Source: Saprospiraceae bacterium
GTDB lineage: Bacteria > Bacteroidota > Bacteroidia > Chitinophagales > Saprospiraceae
Direction: 5' to 3'
DNA: 40,972 nucleotides
Assembly (NCBI GenBank): GCA_020631235.1
Contig: JAHDHQ010000033.1
Span: 1-40,972 of the forward strand
Part shown: piece after piece, positions 25,785 to 32,892 of the stretch
How positions within the stretch are numbered: the first letter of the stretch is position 1
Layout: each line of letters begins with the position of its first letter
Program-made: the position numbers and the translations under genes
The notes under the pieces: model-generated
The model's database searches: none
Told to the model about the DNA's origin: nothing
What the model saw: the letters and a program-made list of their open reading frames with translations, nothing else

Positions 25785-25796
25785 GATAATAGCTTT
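25783..25796. repeat. 14-bp direct repeat, right copy
   Basis: This is the second copy of ATGATAATAGCTTT (first at 25363-25376). It overlaps the start codon of the minus-strand lipoprotein gene. Confidence 0.6.
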
Positions 25797-25972
25797 TAAT
25801 TAGTTTTTCGATGGGGTAAACATATCATTCTAATGTATAATGTTTTTATGCCTTACTTATTGCATTTTGATAGTTGATAAAATAATATAAGACCAAATAA
25901 TGTCCACGGAAACTTCTTTTTAAATATTGTGGGTAACCAACCTTTTGATAAACCACAACGATATACCATTAT

Positions 25973-26596
25973 ATGCAGCATTCAAAATTCCTTTTTGGTT
26001 GGGAAACTCTAAAAATGAGTTTGTTATTCTTATTGAGTAGTTTAACTTTTTCAGTTTCCAGCCAATCTTCTTCTTTGCAGTCCATAGATATGGCATATTT
26101 AGCTGGATCCATTCGACACCCAGGAGTAAAAATAGGTTTAACTTATTCTATAAAACATTGGGAAAAAGAAAAAACAAAACCTAAGTCTAAAGTCAAGACT
26201 AAGCAACTAGTTTTAAGCCCACAAATCGCATGGTACAATCACAAACAAAATCATAGTGCCTTACTCAGCAGTATAGAATTAGGATACGAAACAGGAAATA
26301 ACAACAGGAACTTCAAACATACTTGGGCGCTAGGATTAGGCATGGTAAACCAGTTTAATAAAGGCATCACTTATACATTAGATGATGCCGGAAATTTTCA
26401 AGAAAATAAACGGGCTTCAAGAACTTATTTGACACCTAACCTTGCCTACGATTTCACACACCAATTAAACCAGGCATTAGATATCTATACGAGAGCAAGC
26501 CTTGGATTTAAATTAAACTATAATACTTTTTTTTCAATTTTGCATCTTTTGGAACTGGGCATTAAATACAAAATGAATGTACATGATCCATCTTAA
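25973..26596 (+). CDS. Secreted barrel-like protein of unknown function
   Basis: The 207-residue reading has a signal peptide that fits better from the second Met (residue 15, base 26015: MSLLFLLSSLTFSVSSQ). From about residue 40 it shows alternating strands (GVKIGLTYSIKHWEK, LVLSPQIAWYNHKQNHSALL, TWALGLGMVNQFNKGI, ASLGFKLNYN) like small outer-membrane barrels. The C-terminus (MNVHDPS) is not a classical barrel end. The last 20 bases overlap the start of the hydrolase lipoprotein, which suggests translational coupling and a joint function. No family recognised. Confidence 0.55.
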   Translation: MQHSKFLFGWETLKMSLLFLLSSLTFSVSSQSSSLQSIDMAYLAGSIRHPGVKIGLTYSIKHWEKEKTKPKSKVKTKQLVLSPQIAWYNHKQNHSALLSSIELGYETGNNNRNFKHTWALGLGMVNQFNKGITYTLDDAGNFQENKRASRTYLTPNLAYDFTHQLNQALDIYTRASLGFKLNYNTFFSILHLLELGIKYKMNVHDPS

Positions 26597-27632
26597 AAAA
26601 TCACTGCTTTTCTTCTTGTTCATTGGCTTTTTCACAGCTTGCAATAAAGCTCCTGAGATTAGTGAATCAATGGAAGAAACATTTTACATACGAAGTGGGG
26701 GTAGCGATATGCCTGTTTTTGTGAGAGGCAATGGTGCATCAAAGAAGTATATAGTTGTCCTTCATGGAGGACCAGGAGATACAAGCATAAGCTATATGGA
26801 TGACATTAGTTCCCAAGTTTTAATGCAAGACTACGGAATGGTCTTTTGGGACCAAAGAAAACAAGGAAATAGTCATGGTCATTTAAAAAGTGAAGACATT
26901 GATTTAAATATCATCGTAGAAGATCTTCATCTGTTAATCCGTACAATGAGACATCGTTACGGGCAAGATATAGACCTGTTTCTCATGGGCCATAGTTGGG
27001 GTGGTGCCGTAGGTACTGCTTATTTGCAAACAGAAGGCTATCAAGATCAGATAAGTGGTTTTATACAGATTAGTGGAGGCTATGACATTCCAAAACTTAA
27101 TGTTGAATTAGTAGAAATGATCCGGTTTTATGGGGCCATAGAAATTGCTGAAAATAGAAATGTGGATGTTTGGCAAGAAATGATCGATTATGCAAATGAT
27201 TTAGATCTTGAAAATATCAGTTTGGAACAAGTGCTCGAATTAAATGCCTATGCTGGAAGTGTGCGCAGACTTAACTTACTGGAAGATTTTTATAAAATCC
27301 CTTCTTCCTCAGGAGTCGAAGAAGGCAATGACAACATTAATAGTAGTATTTCTGAGACTATGAATGCCTTATCTATTTTTATTCAAGAAGATCTACTTAA
27401 TGTACTGATTAATGTATCACTATCTGATCGTTTAGAAATTATTAAAATTCCTTGCTTACTTGTTTGGGGAAAATATGATTTTAAAGTACCACCTAACTTG
27501 GGTCAATTTGCCTATAACAATATCGGGTCCTTAGAAAAAAAGCTGGCCATCTATGAGCATGCCGGTCATAACAGCATGGTATGGGATCCTGATCGTTTTG
27601 TCGAAGATGTCAAGGAGTTTATTGGAAATTAA
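26577..27632 (+). CDS. Alpha/beta hydrolase lipoprotein, proline-iminopeptidase-like (S33)
   Basis: The 351-residue protein has a lipoprotein signal (IGFFTACNK, lipid-anchored Cys at about 22). The alpha/beta hydrolase fold resembles prolyl aminopeptidases: VLHGGPGD (oxyanion hole), MVFWDQRKQGNS, and GHSWGGAVG with the nucleophilic Ser. The Asp is likely in WGKYDFKVP and the His in EHAGHNSM. It could be a peptidase or an esterase; the acid-base set is intact. ATG 26577 and ATG 26583 are both possible starts. It overlaps the upstream barrel-like gene by 20 bases, so the two form an operon. Confidence 0.85.
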   Translation: MYMIHLKKSLLFFLFIGFFTACNKAPEISESMEETFYIRSGGSDMPVFVRGNGASKKYIVVLHGGPGDTSISYMDDISSQVLMQDYGMVFWDQRKQGNSHGHLKSEDIDLNIIVEDLHLLIRTMRHRYGQDIDLFLMGHSWGGAVGTAYLQTEGYQDQISGFIQISGGYDIPKLNVELVEMIRFYGAIEIAENRNVDVWQEMIDYANDLDLENISLEQVLELNAYAGSVRRLNLLEDFYKIPSSSGVEEGNDNINSSISETMNALSIFIQEDLLNVLINVSLSDRLEIIKIPCLLVWGKYDFKVPPNLGQFAYNNIGSLEKKLAIYEHAGHNSMVWDPDRFVEDVKEFIGN

Positions 27633-27638
27633 AACAAA

Positions 27639-28131
27639 CTAAAAACGTAATAAATAACCGGCGTTAAAATTCAAGTTTCCAAATAAATCCGCACTTACAC
27701 CAAAGACAAGCCGATAAACTTCGACAAAAATTCCAGAACTAAAAGAAGGAAGAATATTTGAGCGCAAAGACTGGAATTCGTTGTAACTCCGGCTGATTAC
27801 GGCACCACCAAGCACATTAACATATAATCTTATATTCCCGTGGGTCTTCTATGAAATAGTGCCTACCACCAAGAAATGCAAAGCCATATTGAGTGTGCTC
27901 TGTCTCACCAGGTGTCGAAGAAAATAAAACAACATGGCTAAAAGAAACCTGACCCTCGACATAAGTTTTACCAAGAAACCTTTGAGAAGCATTCAAGCCT
28001 AATGAAATACCAGCACCCTCTTCAAAGGACTTAGCATACCCGACTAGGCCTGCTAATCGTATAGCGTCTGTTTGCGCCTGAGAATAACTGTGAAAACACA
28101 TTAAATAAAATACTAATATGATTATTTTCAT
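27639..28131 (-). pseudogene. Frameshifted outer-membrane barrel gene
   Basis: The frame opens at 28131 with a signal peptide (MKIIILVFYLMCFHSYSQAQ) and barrel strands (GISLGLNASQRFLG, GQVSFSHVVLFSS, YGFAFLGGRHYFIED). It ends early at 27817 after KIIC. In the next frame the barrel pattern continues without a break: IRLYVNVLGGAVISRS, SSGIFVEVYRLVFGVSADLF and the terminal NFNAGYLLRF before TAG at 27639-27641, a normal barrel C-terminus. The combined length is 493 bases, one more than a multiple of three, so a single inserted base near 27830 (around the CGGG) explains it. The intact product would be about 163 residues. Either a real pseudogene or an assembly error. Confidence 0.75.
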
Positions 28132-28152
28132 AATTGAAAATATTTGTTTGTG

Positions 28153-28190
28153 TAAAAAAAAACCAGCACTAAGTATCTCTCAGCGCTGGT
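28153..28190 (-). terminator. Rho-independent terminator after T9SS gene 28214-29266
   Basis: Read on the minus strand, ACCAGCGCTGAG pairs with CTTAGTGCTGGT over 12 positions (two G-U) around a 5-base loop. A run of nine T follows. It begins 24 bases after the stop codon of the 350-residue T9SS gene. Confidence 0.92.
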
Positions 28191-28213
28191 CTTTGTATGT
28201 TTAAACTTACTAT

Positions 28214-29266
28214 TTATCGCTTAATAAATGGCTTAGCCATCAGCTTCCCATTAATGGATAATTGGAAAGAGTAGGCGCCTGCTGGCATATCATCGATAAA
28301 TACTTTGTGGTATCTTTCACCCGATACACCCTGATCATTGGCTACTTGTTTCATTAGTTGCCCATGTACATTGTATATGGCTAATTTAACGTCAGAGGAT
28401 TCGTCTAATCGATACATAATATTTACCAAGTGATCTGCTGGGTTCGGATAACTTACCACTCTAAATGTTTCTAAATATTCGTCCTGAGTATTAGAAACCA
28501 TAGAGCCGAGTACTAGAATATCATCAAAGCCAATCACGTTGTCATCAGAAGAATTGTGATGAAAGGCAACAAATATTTTTTGACCAGCAAATTCGGCTAA
28601 GCTCACACTATGTGGTTCCAATCGGCCCCTGTACAAGGTGCTATCTCCCTCGTTAAACAATTCTCTGTATTCTTCTATACTCCATCCATCGCCATGGATA
28701 TACCCACCAGAAAACTCAAAACTATCAAGCTCTACCGTTTGACCATCACCTGGAAAAGATACCATCTCAGCTGCTCTAAATACAGCAGTGTTGCTCGTTG
28801 CATCTTCAGGATTGCTCGCATCAACAAGAATTTTAACAGCATAACCATCCATGTATCTCGGACCTTGTAAGCTGGCAGACTTCCAATGCAACGTAGCCTG
28901 ATCATCACCGATCTGTATGGCCGGAGTTATAAGCCAGTTGGAACTAGAAGGATCTAAATTCATAAGCCAACTTTGCGCAGCAGCAATAAAGTTAGAATCT
29001 ACTGTAACGGTATCAGCCGCAGCTTGGGAAAAATCCAAAGAATTATAAAACTCACTTATTTCTCCATTCGCATCTTCTATTAAATCTTCATTCCAGTTGA
29101 TCCATAAATCTTCGACACCAGAATCTGGGAAGAAAAACACTTCACTAGAAGTTAAAGGATCTAAATCCATAGTTTGAAAATCATTCCAGACTAAAGTGTC
29201 ATTTTGAGCCCTTAGACAAAGGCTAAAAAAACTAATAAAAAGAACAAGAGTAAAAACTTTTTTCAT
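28214..29266 (-). CDS. T9SS-sorted choice-of-anchor-J-type secreted protein
   Basis: The 350-residue protein has a signal peptide (1-20, ending SLCLRAQ). A beta-sandwich of the choice-of-anchor-J/cleaved-adhesin type spans about 25-255 (SSNWLITPAIQIGDDQATLH, KIFVAFHHNSSDDNVIGFDD). The T9SS type A sorting domain occupies about 272-350 (SYPNPADHLVNI, LAIYNVHGQLMKQV, ending KPFIKR). It resembles the second anchor-J module of the 948-residue protein and is likely a surface or released binding protein. It is a single-gene unit with its own terminator. Confidence 0.85.
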   Translation of the reverse strand: MKKVFTLVLFISFFSLCLRAQNDTLVWNDFQTMDLDPLTSSEVFFFPDSGVEDLWINWNEDLIEDANGEISEFYNSLDFSQAAADTVTVDSNFIAAAQSWLMNLDPSSSNWLITPAIQIGDDQATLHWKSASLQGPRYMDGYAVKILVDASNPEDATSNTAVFRAAEMVSFPGDGQTVELDSFEFSGGYIHGDGWSIEEYRELFNEGDSTLYRGRLEPHSVSLAEFAGQKIFVAFHHNSSDDNVIGFDDILVLGSMVSNTQDEYLETFRVVSYPNPADHLVNIMYRLDESSDVKLAIYNVHGQLMKQVANDQGVSGERYHKVFIDDMPAGAYSFQLSINGKLMAKPFIKR

Positions 29267-29292
29267 ATGGTTAATATATTTAATGTGTTATG

Positions 29293-29316
29293 CAATGACA
29301 TTCAATAACGTCATTG
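29293..29316. promoter_or_regulatory. Inverted repeat CAATGAC-N10-GTCATTG
   Basis: A perfect 7-bp inverted repeat with a 10-base spacer lies 27-50 bases upstream of the minus-strand start at 29266. Its position suits an operator or a leader hairpin for the 350-residue T9SS gene. No regulator is known. Confidence 0.3.
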
Positions 29317-29422
29317 TTTGAGTACTATAATAATACGCACAACAAATAAATATTAATAACCAAAAACTATAAATCTAGTGTTTAGTGTCAGATGCTTACT
29401 AAATCATTTAAGATTGTAGCAC

Positions 29423-29456
29423 AAAAAAAGGCTGCCCGAGGGTCACCGGACAGCCT
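29423..29456 (-). terminator. Rho-independent terminator after sigma/anti-sigma/barrel operon
   Basis: On the minus strand AGGCTGTCCG pairs with CGGGCAGCCT (10 positions, one G-U) and a run of seven T follows. It lies 25 bases after the stop codon of the barrel gene 29481-30452, ending the operon. Confidence 0.9.
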
Positions 29457-29480
29457 ATATAGTCATAAGTTATTTTCTAT

Positions 29481-30452
29481 TTAAAAGGAAAGCAAAGCAA
29501 CTCCAAAAGTCAATTGATTAAACGCCGGATCTAAATCATCATTAAACATTGGATCTATTGAATATTGAGCAAAAAACTCTAATGGACCAAAACCTAATCG
29601 TCCGACTAATCCATAGTTAAATTGTCTTAGATTAAAATCATCCTTTACTTTTTCAGTACCCAGATCATTGCTCTTTAATTTCTGACTCGAACCTAATTTC
29701 ATAGCGCCAAAGGCTCCTGCAGACATAGTGAACTTAGATCCTAAAGGATTAATGGTTAGCATCACAGGCACCTCTAAATAAGTAGCTCTCAGTTTATTTA
29801 CATCATAATCCACATCATCAAAATCAAGCTCTACAGTAGGACTATTGGTTACTAATCTAAAATCATTCTGAAATTTATATCTTCTCCAGTTGATCGACGA
29901 GCCATAATCCAAAGCTACTGGAGATGAACCAAATCTCAACCTATGTCTGAACAAATGTAAATTCAGACTGAATGATCCTCCATATTTGAGAGAAAACTGA
30001 TTTAATTCTTGCGGAAGATTTAAACTACCATTGTGCGTATAAGTAGAAATTCCGTAATCTAATAACAGTACTCTGAAGCGATCTTCGTCATCTTTTGCAC
30101 AATAGTCCTCATCACCATCTTCTTCATCTGCATCGTCTACTTCTCCGATATTTACACGTACACCGTCTTCATCGATGATAACACGCTTTCTGGATAACTC
30201 TTCTTCTACCTCTTCGAGATCTTCTGACGCGTCTTCTAGTTCTTCTGCTGCATCATCCAGTTCTTCCTCTGCATCTTTTATTGCTTCCTTAATCTCTTTG
30301 ATAACTTCTTTGGCTTCCTCTATAAATTCTTTATTAGATTCAGAGCTAGACTCAGAAGTAGACTCAGAAGTTGATTCGCTTACTTGACCAAAAGCACTCG
30401 TACCCATAGCTGTAAATAGGGCCATTAATAGGATTAATATTGTATTTTTCAT
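29481..30452 (-). CDS. Outer-membrane barrel protein with Ser/Glu-rich acidic coiled-coil arm
   Basis: The 323-residue protein has a signal peptide (1-22). A low-complexity SESTSESTSESSSES stretch follows, then a strongly charged coiled coil at about 40-90 (EEAKEVIKEIKEAIKDAEEE, LDDAAEELEDASEDLEEVEE). An acidic linker comes next (VDDADEEDGDEDYCAKDDED). From about 128 to 323 an OMP_b-brl type barrel of 8 or so strands ends in FGVALLSF, an aromatic terminus. It is the third gene of an operon: ECF sigma, anti-sigma (11 bases upstream) and this protein, then a terminator. That order suggests an envelope-sensing output or sensor. The periplasmic arm could reach the anti-sigma factor, which is inference. 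Confidence 0.75.
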   Translation of the reverse strand: MKNTILILLMALFTAMGTSAFGQVSESTSESTSESSSESNKEFIEEAKEVIKEIKEAIKDAEEELDDAAEELEDASEDLEEVEEELSRKRVIIDEDGVRVNIGEVDDADEEDGDEDYCAKDDEDRFRVLLLDYGISTYTHNGSLNLPQELNQFSLKYGGSFSLNLHLFRHRLRFGSSPVALDYGSSINWRRYKFQNDFRLVTNSPTVELDFDDVDYDVNKLRATYLEVPVMLTINPLGSKFTMSAGAFGAMKLGSSQKLKSNDLGTEKVKDDFNLRQFNYGLVGRLGFGPLEFFAQYSIDPMFNDDLDPAFNQLTFGVALLSF

Positions 30453-30463
30453 AGTGTGTCTTT

Positions 30464-31393
30464 TTAATTGTTGTTGTTTAAATATTGTTTTAAATAAGAT
30501 GGCACTAAAGCCACCGTCGTGTTAGCAAAGGCCAACTTGCCAACGTATTTTTCAATAGATCTATCATTTATTAATGCAATCCCTCTTCGATTCATATCCT
30601 CCATCGAAATAGGAGAAAGTTGCGGGACATTATAATTCGTTCTTTGAGGAAGTGTTAATTGACGCCCAGGTAATTTGTACACTTCTTGAATTTGCTCTAC
30701 CTTGATTTCTTCGATATTAATAGCTGCATATTCCTTTCTTATTTGATTAAGATGATCAGTATTTTTGTGGTCCAATGTTGTTTCTTTTTCTAACAACACT
30801 TCTTCTATTTTAGAAACAGGACTGTGCGCAAAAACAGCGACTTTTTCTGTTTGAGGTTCAATGTCGTTGACCATTTTATGGACCATTTTTTCATAAGTAT
30901 CTTTATGTACTCTTTTTTGGTCTCTTTTCGATTCGGTTTGTGCAAGGTTCATTTTTTCTTCGATGATCGCTGGTTCCTCTTTAGCTAACTCTTTTGGGAT
31001 TTTTACTTCAATTTTCTCTTGATTTTGCTCTATTTCGACCGGCACTACATCAGCTACTTCAGGCATAAGACTTGCATTTTGCTTATTAAAGATTAGGAGC
31101 CAGCCTGCAGTAATTAACACAAGGAATGATGCAGCCACTAAATACCATTTTGTGCGATTAATAGAAACTACTTTTACATTTGGAACGTCTTTACGTAATG
31201 CGTTTTTGCCTGCATATTCAGCTAGCTTAGGAACTTCTAATTCCATAATCTGGAATTCCGCTAATTCATCTTTAATAGCTGGATGCTCAGTCAAAAACTG
31301 CTCAAACCGGCTTAAAGTGTCACTATCTAAATTCCCTTCTATCCAGTCAAGGATATAAGCTTCGTAGTTTGATATGTTAATTTCTTTCATCAT
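30464..31393 (-). CDS. Membrane anti-sigma factor-like protein
   Basis: The 309-residue protein starts with a cytoplasmic helical region (ISNYEAYILDWIEGNLDSDT then LSRFEQFLTEHPAIKDELAE) resembling the N-terminal segment of Bacteroidota anti-sigma proteins. One membrane helix lies at about 82-104 (WYLVAASFLVLITAGWLLIF). The periplasmic part of about 200 residues is Lys/Glu-rich and unrecognised (EVKIPKELAKEEPAIIEEKM, KEYAAINIEEIKVEQ), closing with KYVGKLAFANTTVALVPSYL. It lies 13 bases after the ECF sigma gene and 11 bases before the barrel gene. The role is sequestration of the sigma factor and release by an envelope signal, by analogy. The anti-sigma zinc-binding motif (HxxxCxxC) is not seen. 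Confidence 0.75.
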   Translation of the reverse strand: MMKEINISNYEAYILDWIEGNLDSDTLSRFEQFLTEHPAIKDELAEFQIMELEVPKLAEYAGKNALRKDVPNVKVVSINRTKWYLVAASFLVLITAGWLLIFNKQNASLMPEVADVVPVEIEQNQEKIEVKIPKELAKEEPAIIEEKMNLAQTESKRDQKRVHKDTYEKMVHKMVNDIEPQTEKVAVFAHSPVSKIEEVLLEKETTLDHKNTDHLNQIRKEYAAINIEEIKVEQIQEVYKLPGRQLTLPQRTNYNVPQLSPISMEDMNRRGIALINDRSIEKYVGKLAFANTTVALVPSYLKQYLNNNN

Positions 31394-31406
31394 AATTTAG
31401 CGTTCA

Positions 31407-31895
31407 TTAAGCTTGAGATAATTCTAAGGCCTTTAAAGCTTCTTGCATTTCTTTTCGGGCTCTAAAAAGATATACTTTGACCTTACTTAAGCTCATATCC
31501 ATTGTTTCAGCAATTTCATCGTAAGCATATCCTTCGTAGTCTTTGAGCAATATGAGCGATTTATATTCTGCTCGCAAAGAGTTAAAAGCTTGATTTAATA
31601 AATCCTCCGCTTCGAATCCTTTACTTTCATAAGAAGTCCCACTCATAAAATGCTGTTCGTGCTCTCTTCTTGTTTTCGCTTTTCTATATTGATCGATTAC
31701 ACAATTATGGGCAATCTTAAATAACAAAGACTTTACTCTGTCAAAATCAACTTTCTCAATTCTCAACCATACCTTTTCAAAAGTCTGCTGAACAATATCA
31801 TCCGCATCCATTTCATTTCTCACCATCTTCAGTGCATACCGGTAAAGTATGTCTGAGTATAGTTTAACTGTTTGATTGTAGTCTGAGATAGTCAA
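31407..31895 (-). CDS. ECF-type RNA polymerase sigma factor
   Basis: The 162-residue protein has both ECF regions. Region 2 includes DADDIVQQTFEKVWLRI and SLLFKIAHNCVIDQYRKAK. Region 4 is the helix-turn-helix ILLKDYEGYAYDEIAETMDM followed by SLSKVKVYLFRARKEM. In this frame the only suitable start is TTG at 31893-31895; no ATG lies in frame before the conserved region and a stop lies eight codons upstream. It is the first gene of the sigma/anti-sigma/barrel operon and divergent from the tonB-type gene (166-base spacer). It probably controls its own operon; targets unknown. Confidence 0.9.
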   Translation of the reverse strand: MTISDYNQTVKLYSDILYRYALKMVRNEMDADDIVQQTFEKVWLRIEKVDFDRVKSLLFKIAHNCVIDQYRKAKTRREHEQHFMSGTSYESKGFEAEDLLNQAFNSLRAEYKSLILLKDYEGYAYDEIAETMDMSLSKVKVYLFRARKEMQEALKALELSQA

Positions 31896-32049
31896 CGTTC
31901 TTGTTTTGATTAATATTCAATGCTATTACGGGGCAGTACACCTAAAAGTTACAAACAATGGAATATTTTTTTAAATATTTTTTTCCAAGATGGCTAAAAT
32001 TAATAAATAGCCTGATCGTTAATATATAACATATTACATAAAATATTAA

Positions 32050-32057
32050 TATATTTG
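32050..32057 (+). promoter_or_regulatory. TAnnTTTG-type element just before the tonB start
   Basis: TATATTTG matches the Bacteroidota -7 element TAnnTTTG exactly, but ends only 4 bases before the ATG at 32062. It would produce a leaderless or nearly leaderless transcript, and no clear -33 TTTG lies at the right distance. It may be a chance match in an AT-rich spacer. Confidence 0.2.
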
Positions 32058-32061
32058 CAGT

Positions 32062-32892
32062 ATGTCCACGTATCTAAGCGAAATACAAAACGATAAAGAA
32101 AAAAGAGAAGGGCTTATATGGAGTATTTTGATCCATATTGCGATCTTATTATTGTTTTTTATTCCCTTGGCTAAGGAAATGCAAGAGACGGAAACTTTTG
32201 CTGGTATTTTGGTAAATTTTGGAGAAGATGTAGGCGATCCAGCTATCGAAATCAATGAAGAAATGGTTATGGCTACAAAAGCGGTAACTAAGCAGTCTGC
32301 ACCTGAGGAAAGCAAACAGCCATCTTCAAAGCCCAATATTATCGAAAGTAAAACTAGCCTGACGCAATCTGAAATGATTACAGCCAGTCAAAAAAACAAA
32401 GAAAAAACGCTAAAATCAAACGAAAAAGTAAAAGCTACTAAACCCGAAGAAAGCCAGCCTGATCCACAGGAGCAAGAAGCCGCTAAGCTTCAAGCTGCAA
32501 AATCTAAATTTGGAAACTTGTTCGGACAAAATAGAAATGGGGATAGCCAAGCGGAAGAAGATGGTGACCCGTTTGGAGTGCCTGGAAATGAAAGTCTACA
32601 AAAAGAAGCTAAAGGCAATGCATCATCCGGAGAAGGATTAAATGGTAGAGGCATTATATTTAGACCGACCATTCAAGATAACTCACAAAAGAAAGGAAAA
32701 GTTATGGTCGAACTTTGTGTTGATAAAACAGGTAAAGTCACCTCAGCTAATTTCACGCAGAAAGGTTCTACCACCACAGATAATCACCTCATCCAATTGG
32801 CAATAGACGGTGCAAAAAAATATAAATTTAGTCCCAGTGAAAGTCATAAACAATGTGGAACGATAACCATTGATTTTGTTTCTAGGACTTAA
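32062..32892 (+). CDS. tonB: TonB-type energy transducer
   Basis: The 276-residue protein has a short cytoplasmic start, one membrane anchor at about 20-37 (WSILIHIAILLLFFIPLA), a long polar Lys/Glu/Gln-rich periplasmic spacer at about 75-170, and a TonB C-terminal-type domain at about 195-276 (GRGIIFRPTIQDNSQKKGKV, MVELCVDKTGKVTSANFT, IQLAIDGAKKYKFSPSESHK). It should transmit energy from ExbB/ExbD to outer-membrane receptors. In many Bacteroidota this gene directly follows exbB-exbD-exbD; here it is about 6.7 kb from them. It converges on the BNR-repeat gene with a 4-base overlap at the stop codons. Confidence 0.85.
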   Translation: MSTYLSEIQNDKEKREGLIWSILIHIAILLLFFIPLAKEMQETETFAGILVNFGEDVGDPAIEINEEMVMATKAVTKQSAPEESKQPSSKPNIIESKTSLTQSEMITASQKNKEKTLKSNEKVKATKPEESQPDPQEQEAAKLQAAKSKFGNLFGQNRNGDSQAEEDGDPFGVPGNESLQKEAKGNASSGEGLNGRGIIFRPTIQDNSQKKGKVMVELCVDKTGKVTSANFTQKGSTTTDNHLIQLAIDGAKKYKFSPSESHKQCGTITIDFVSRT

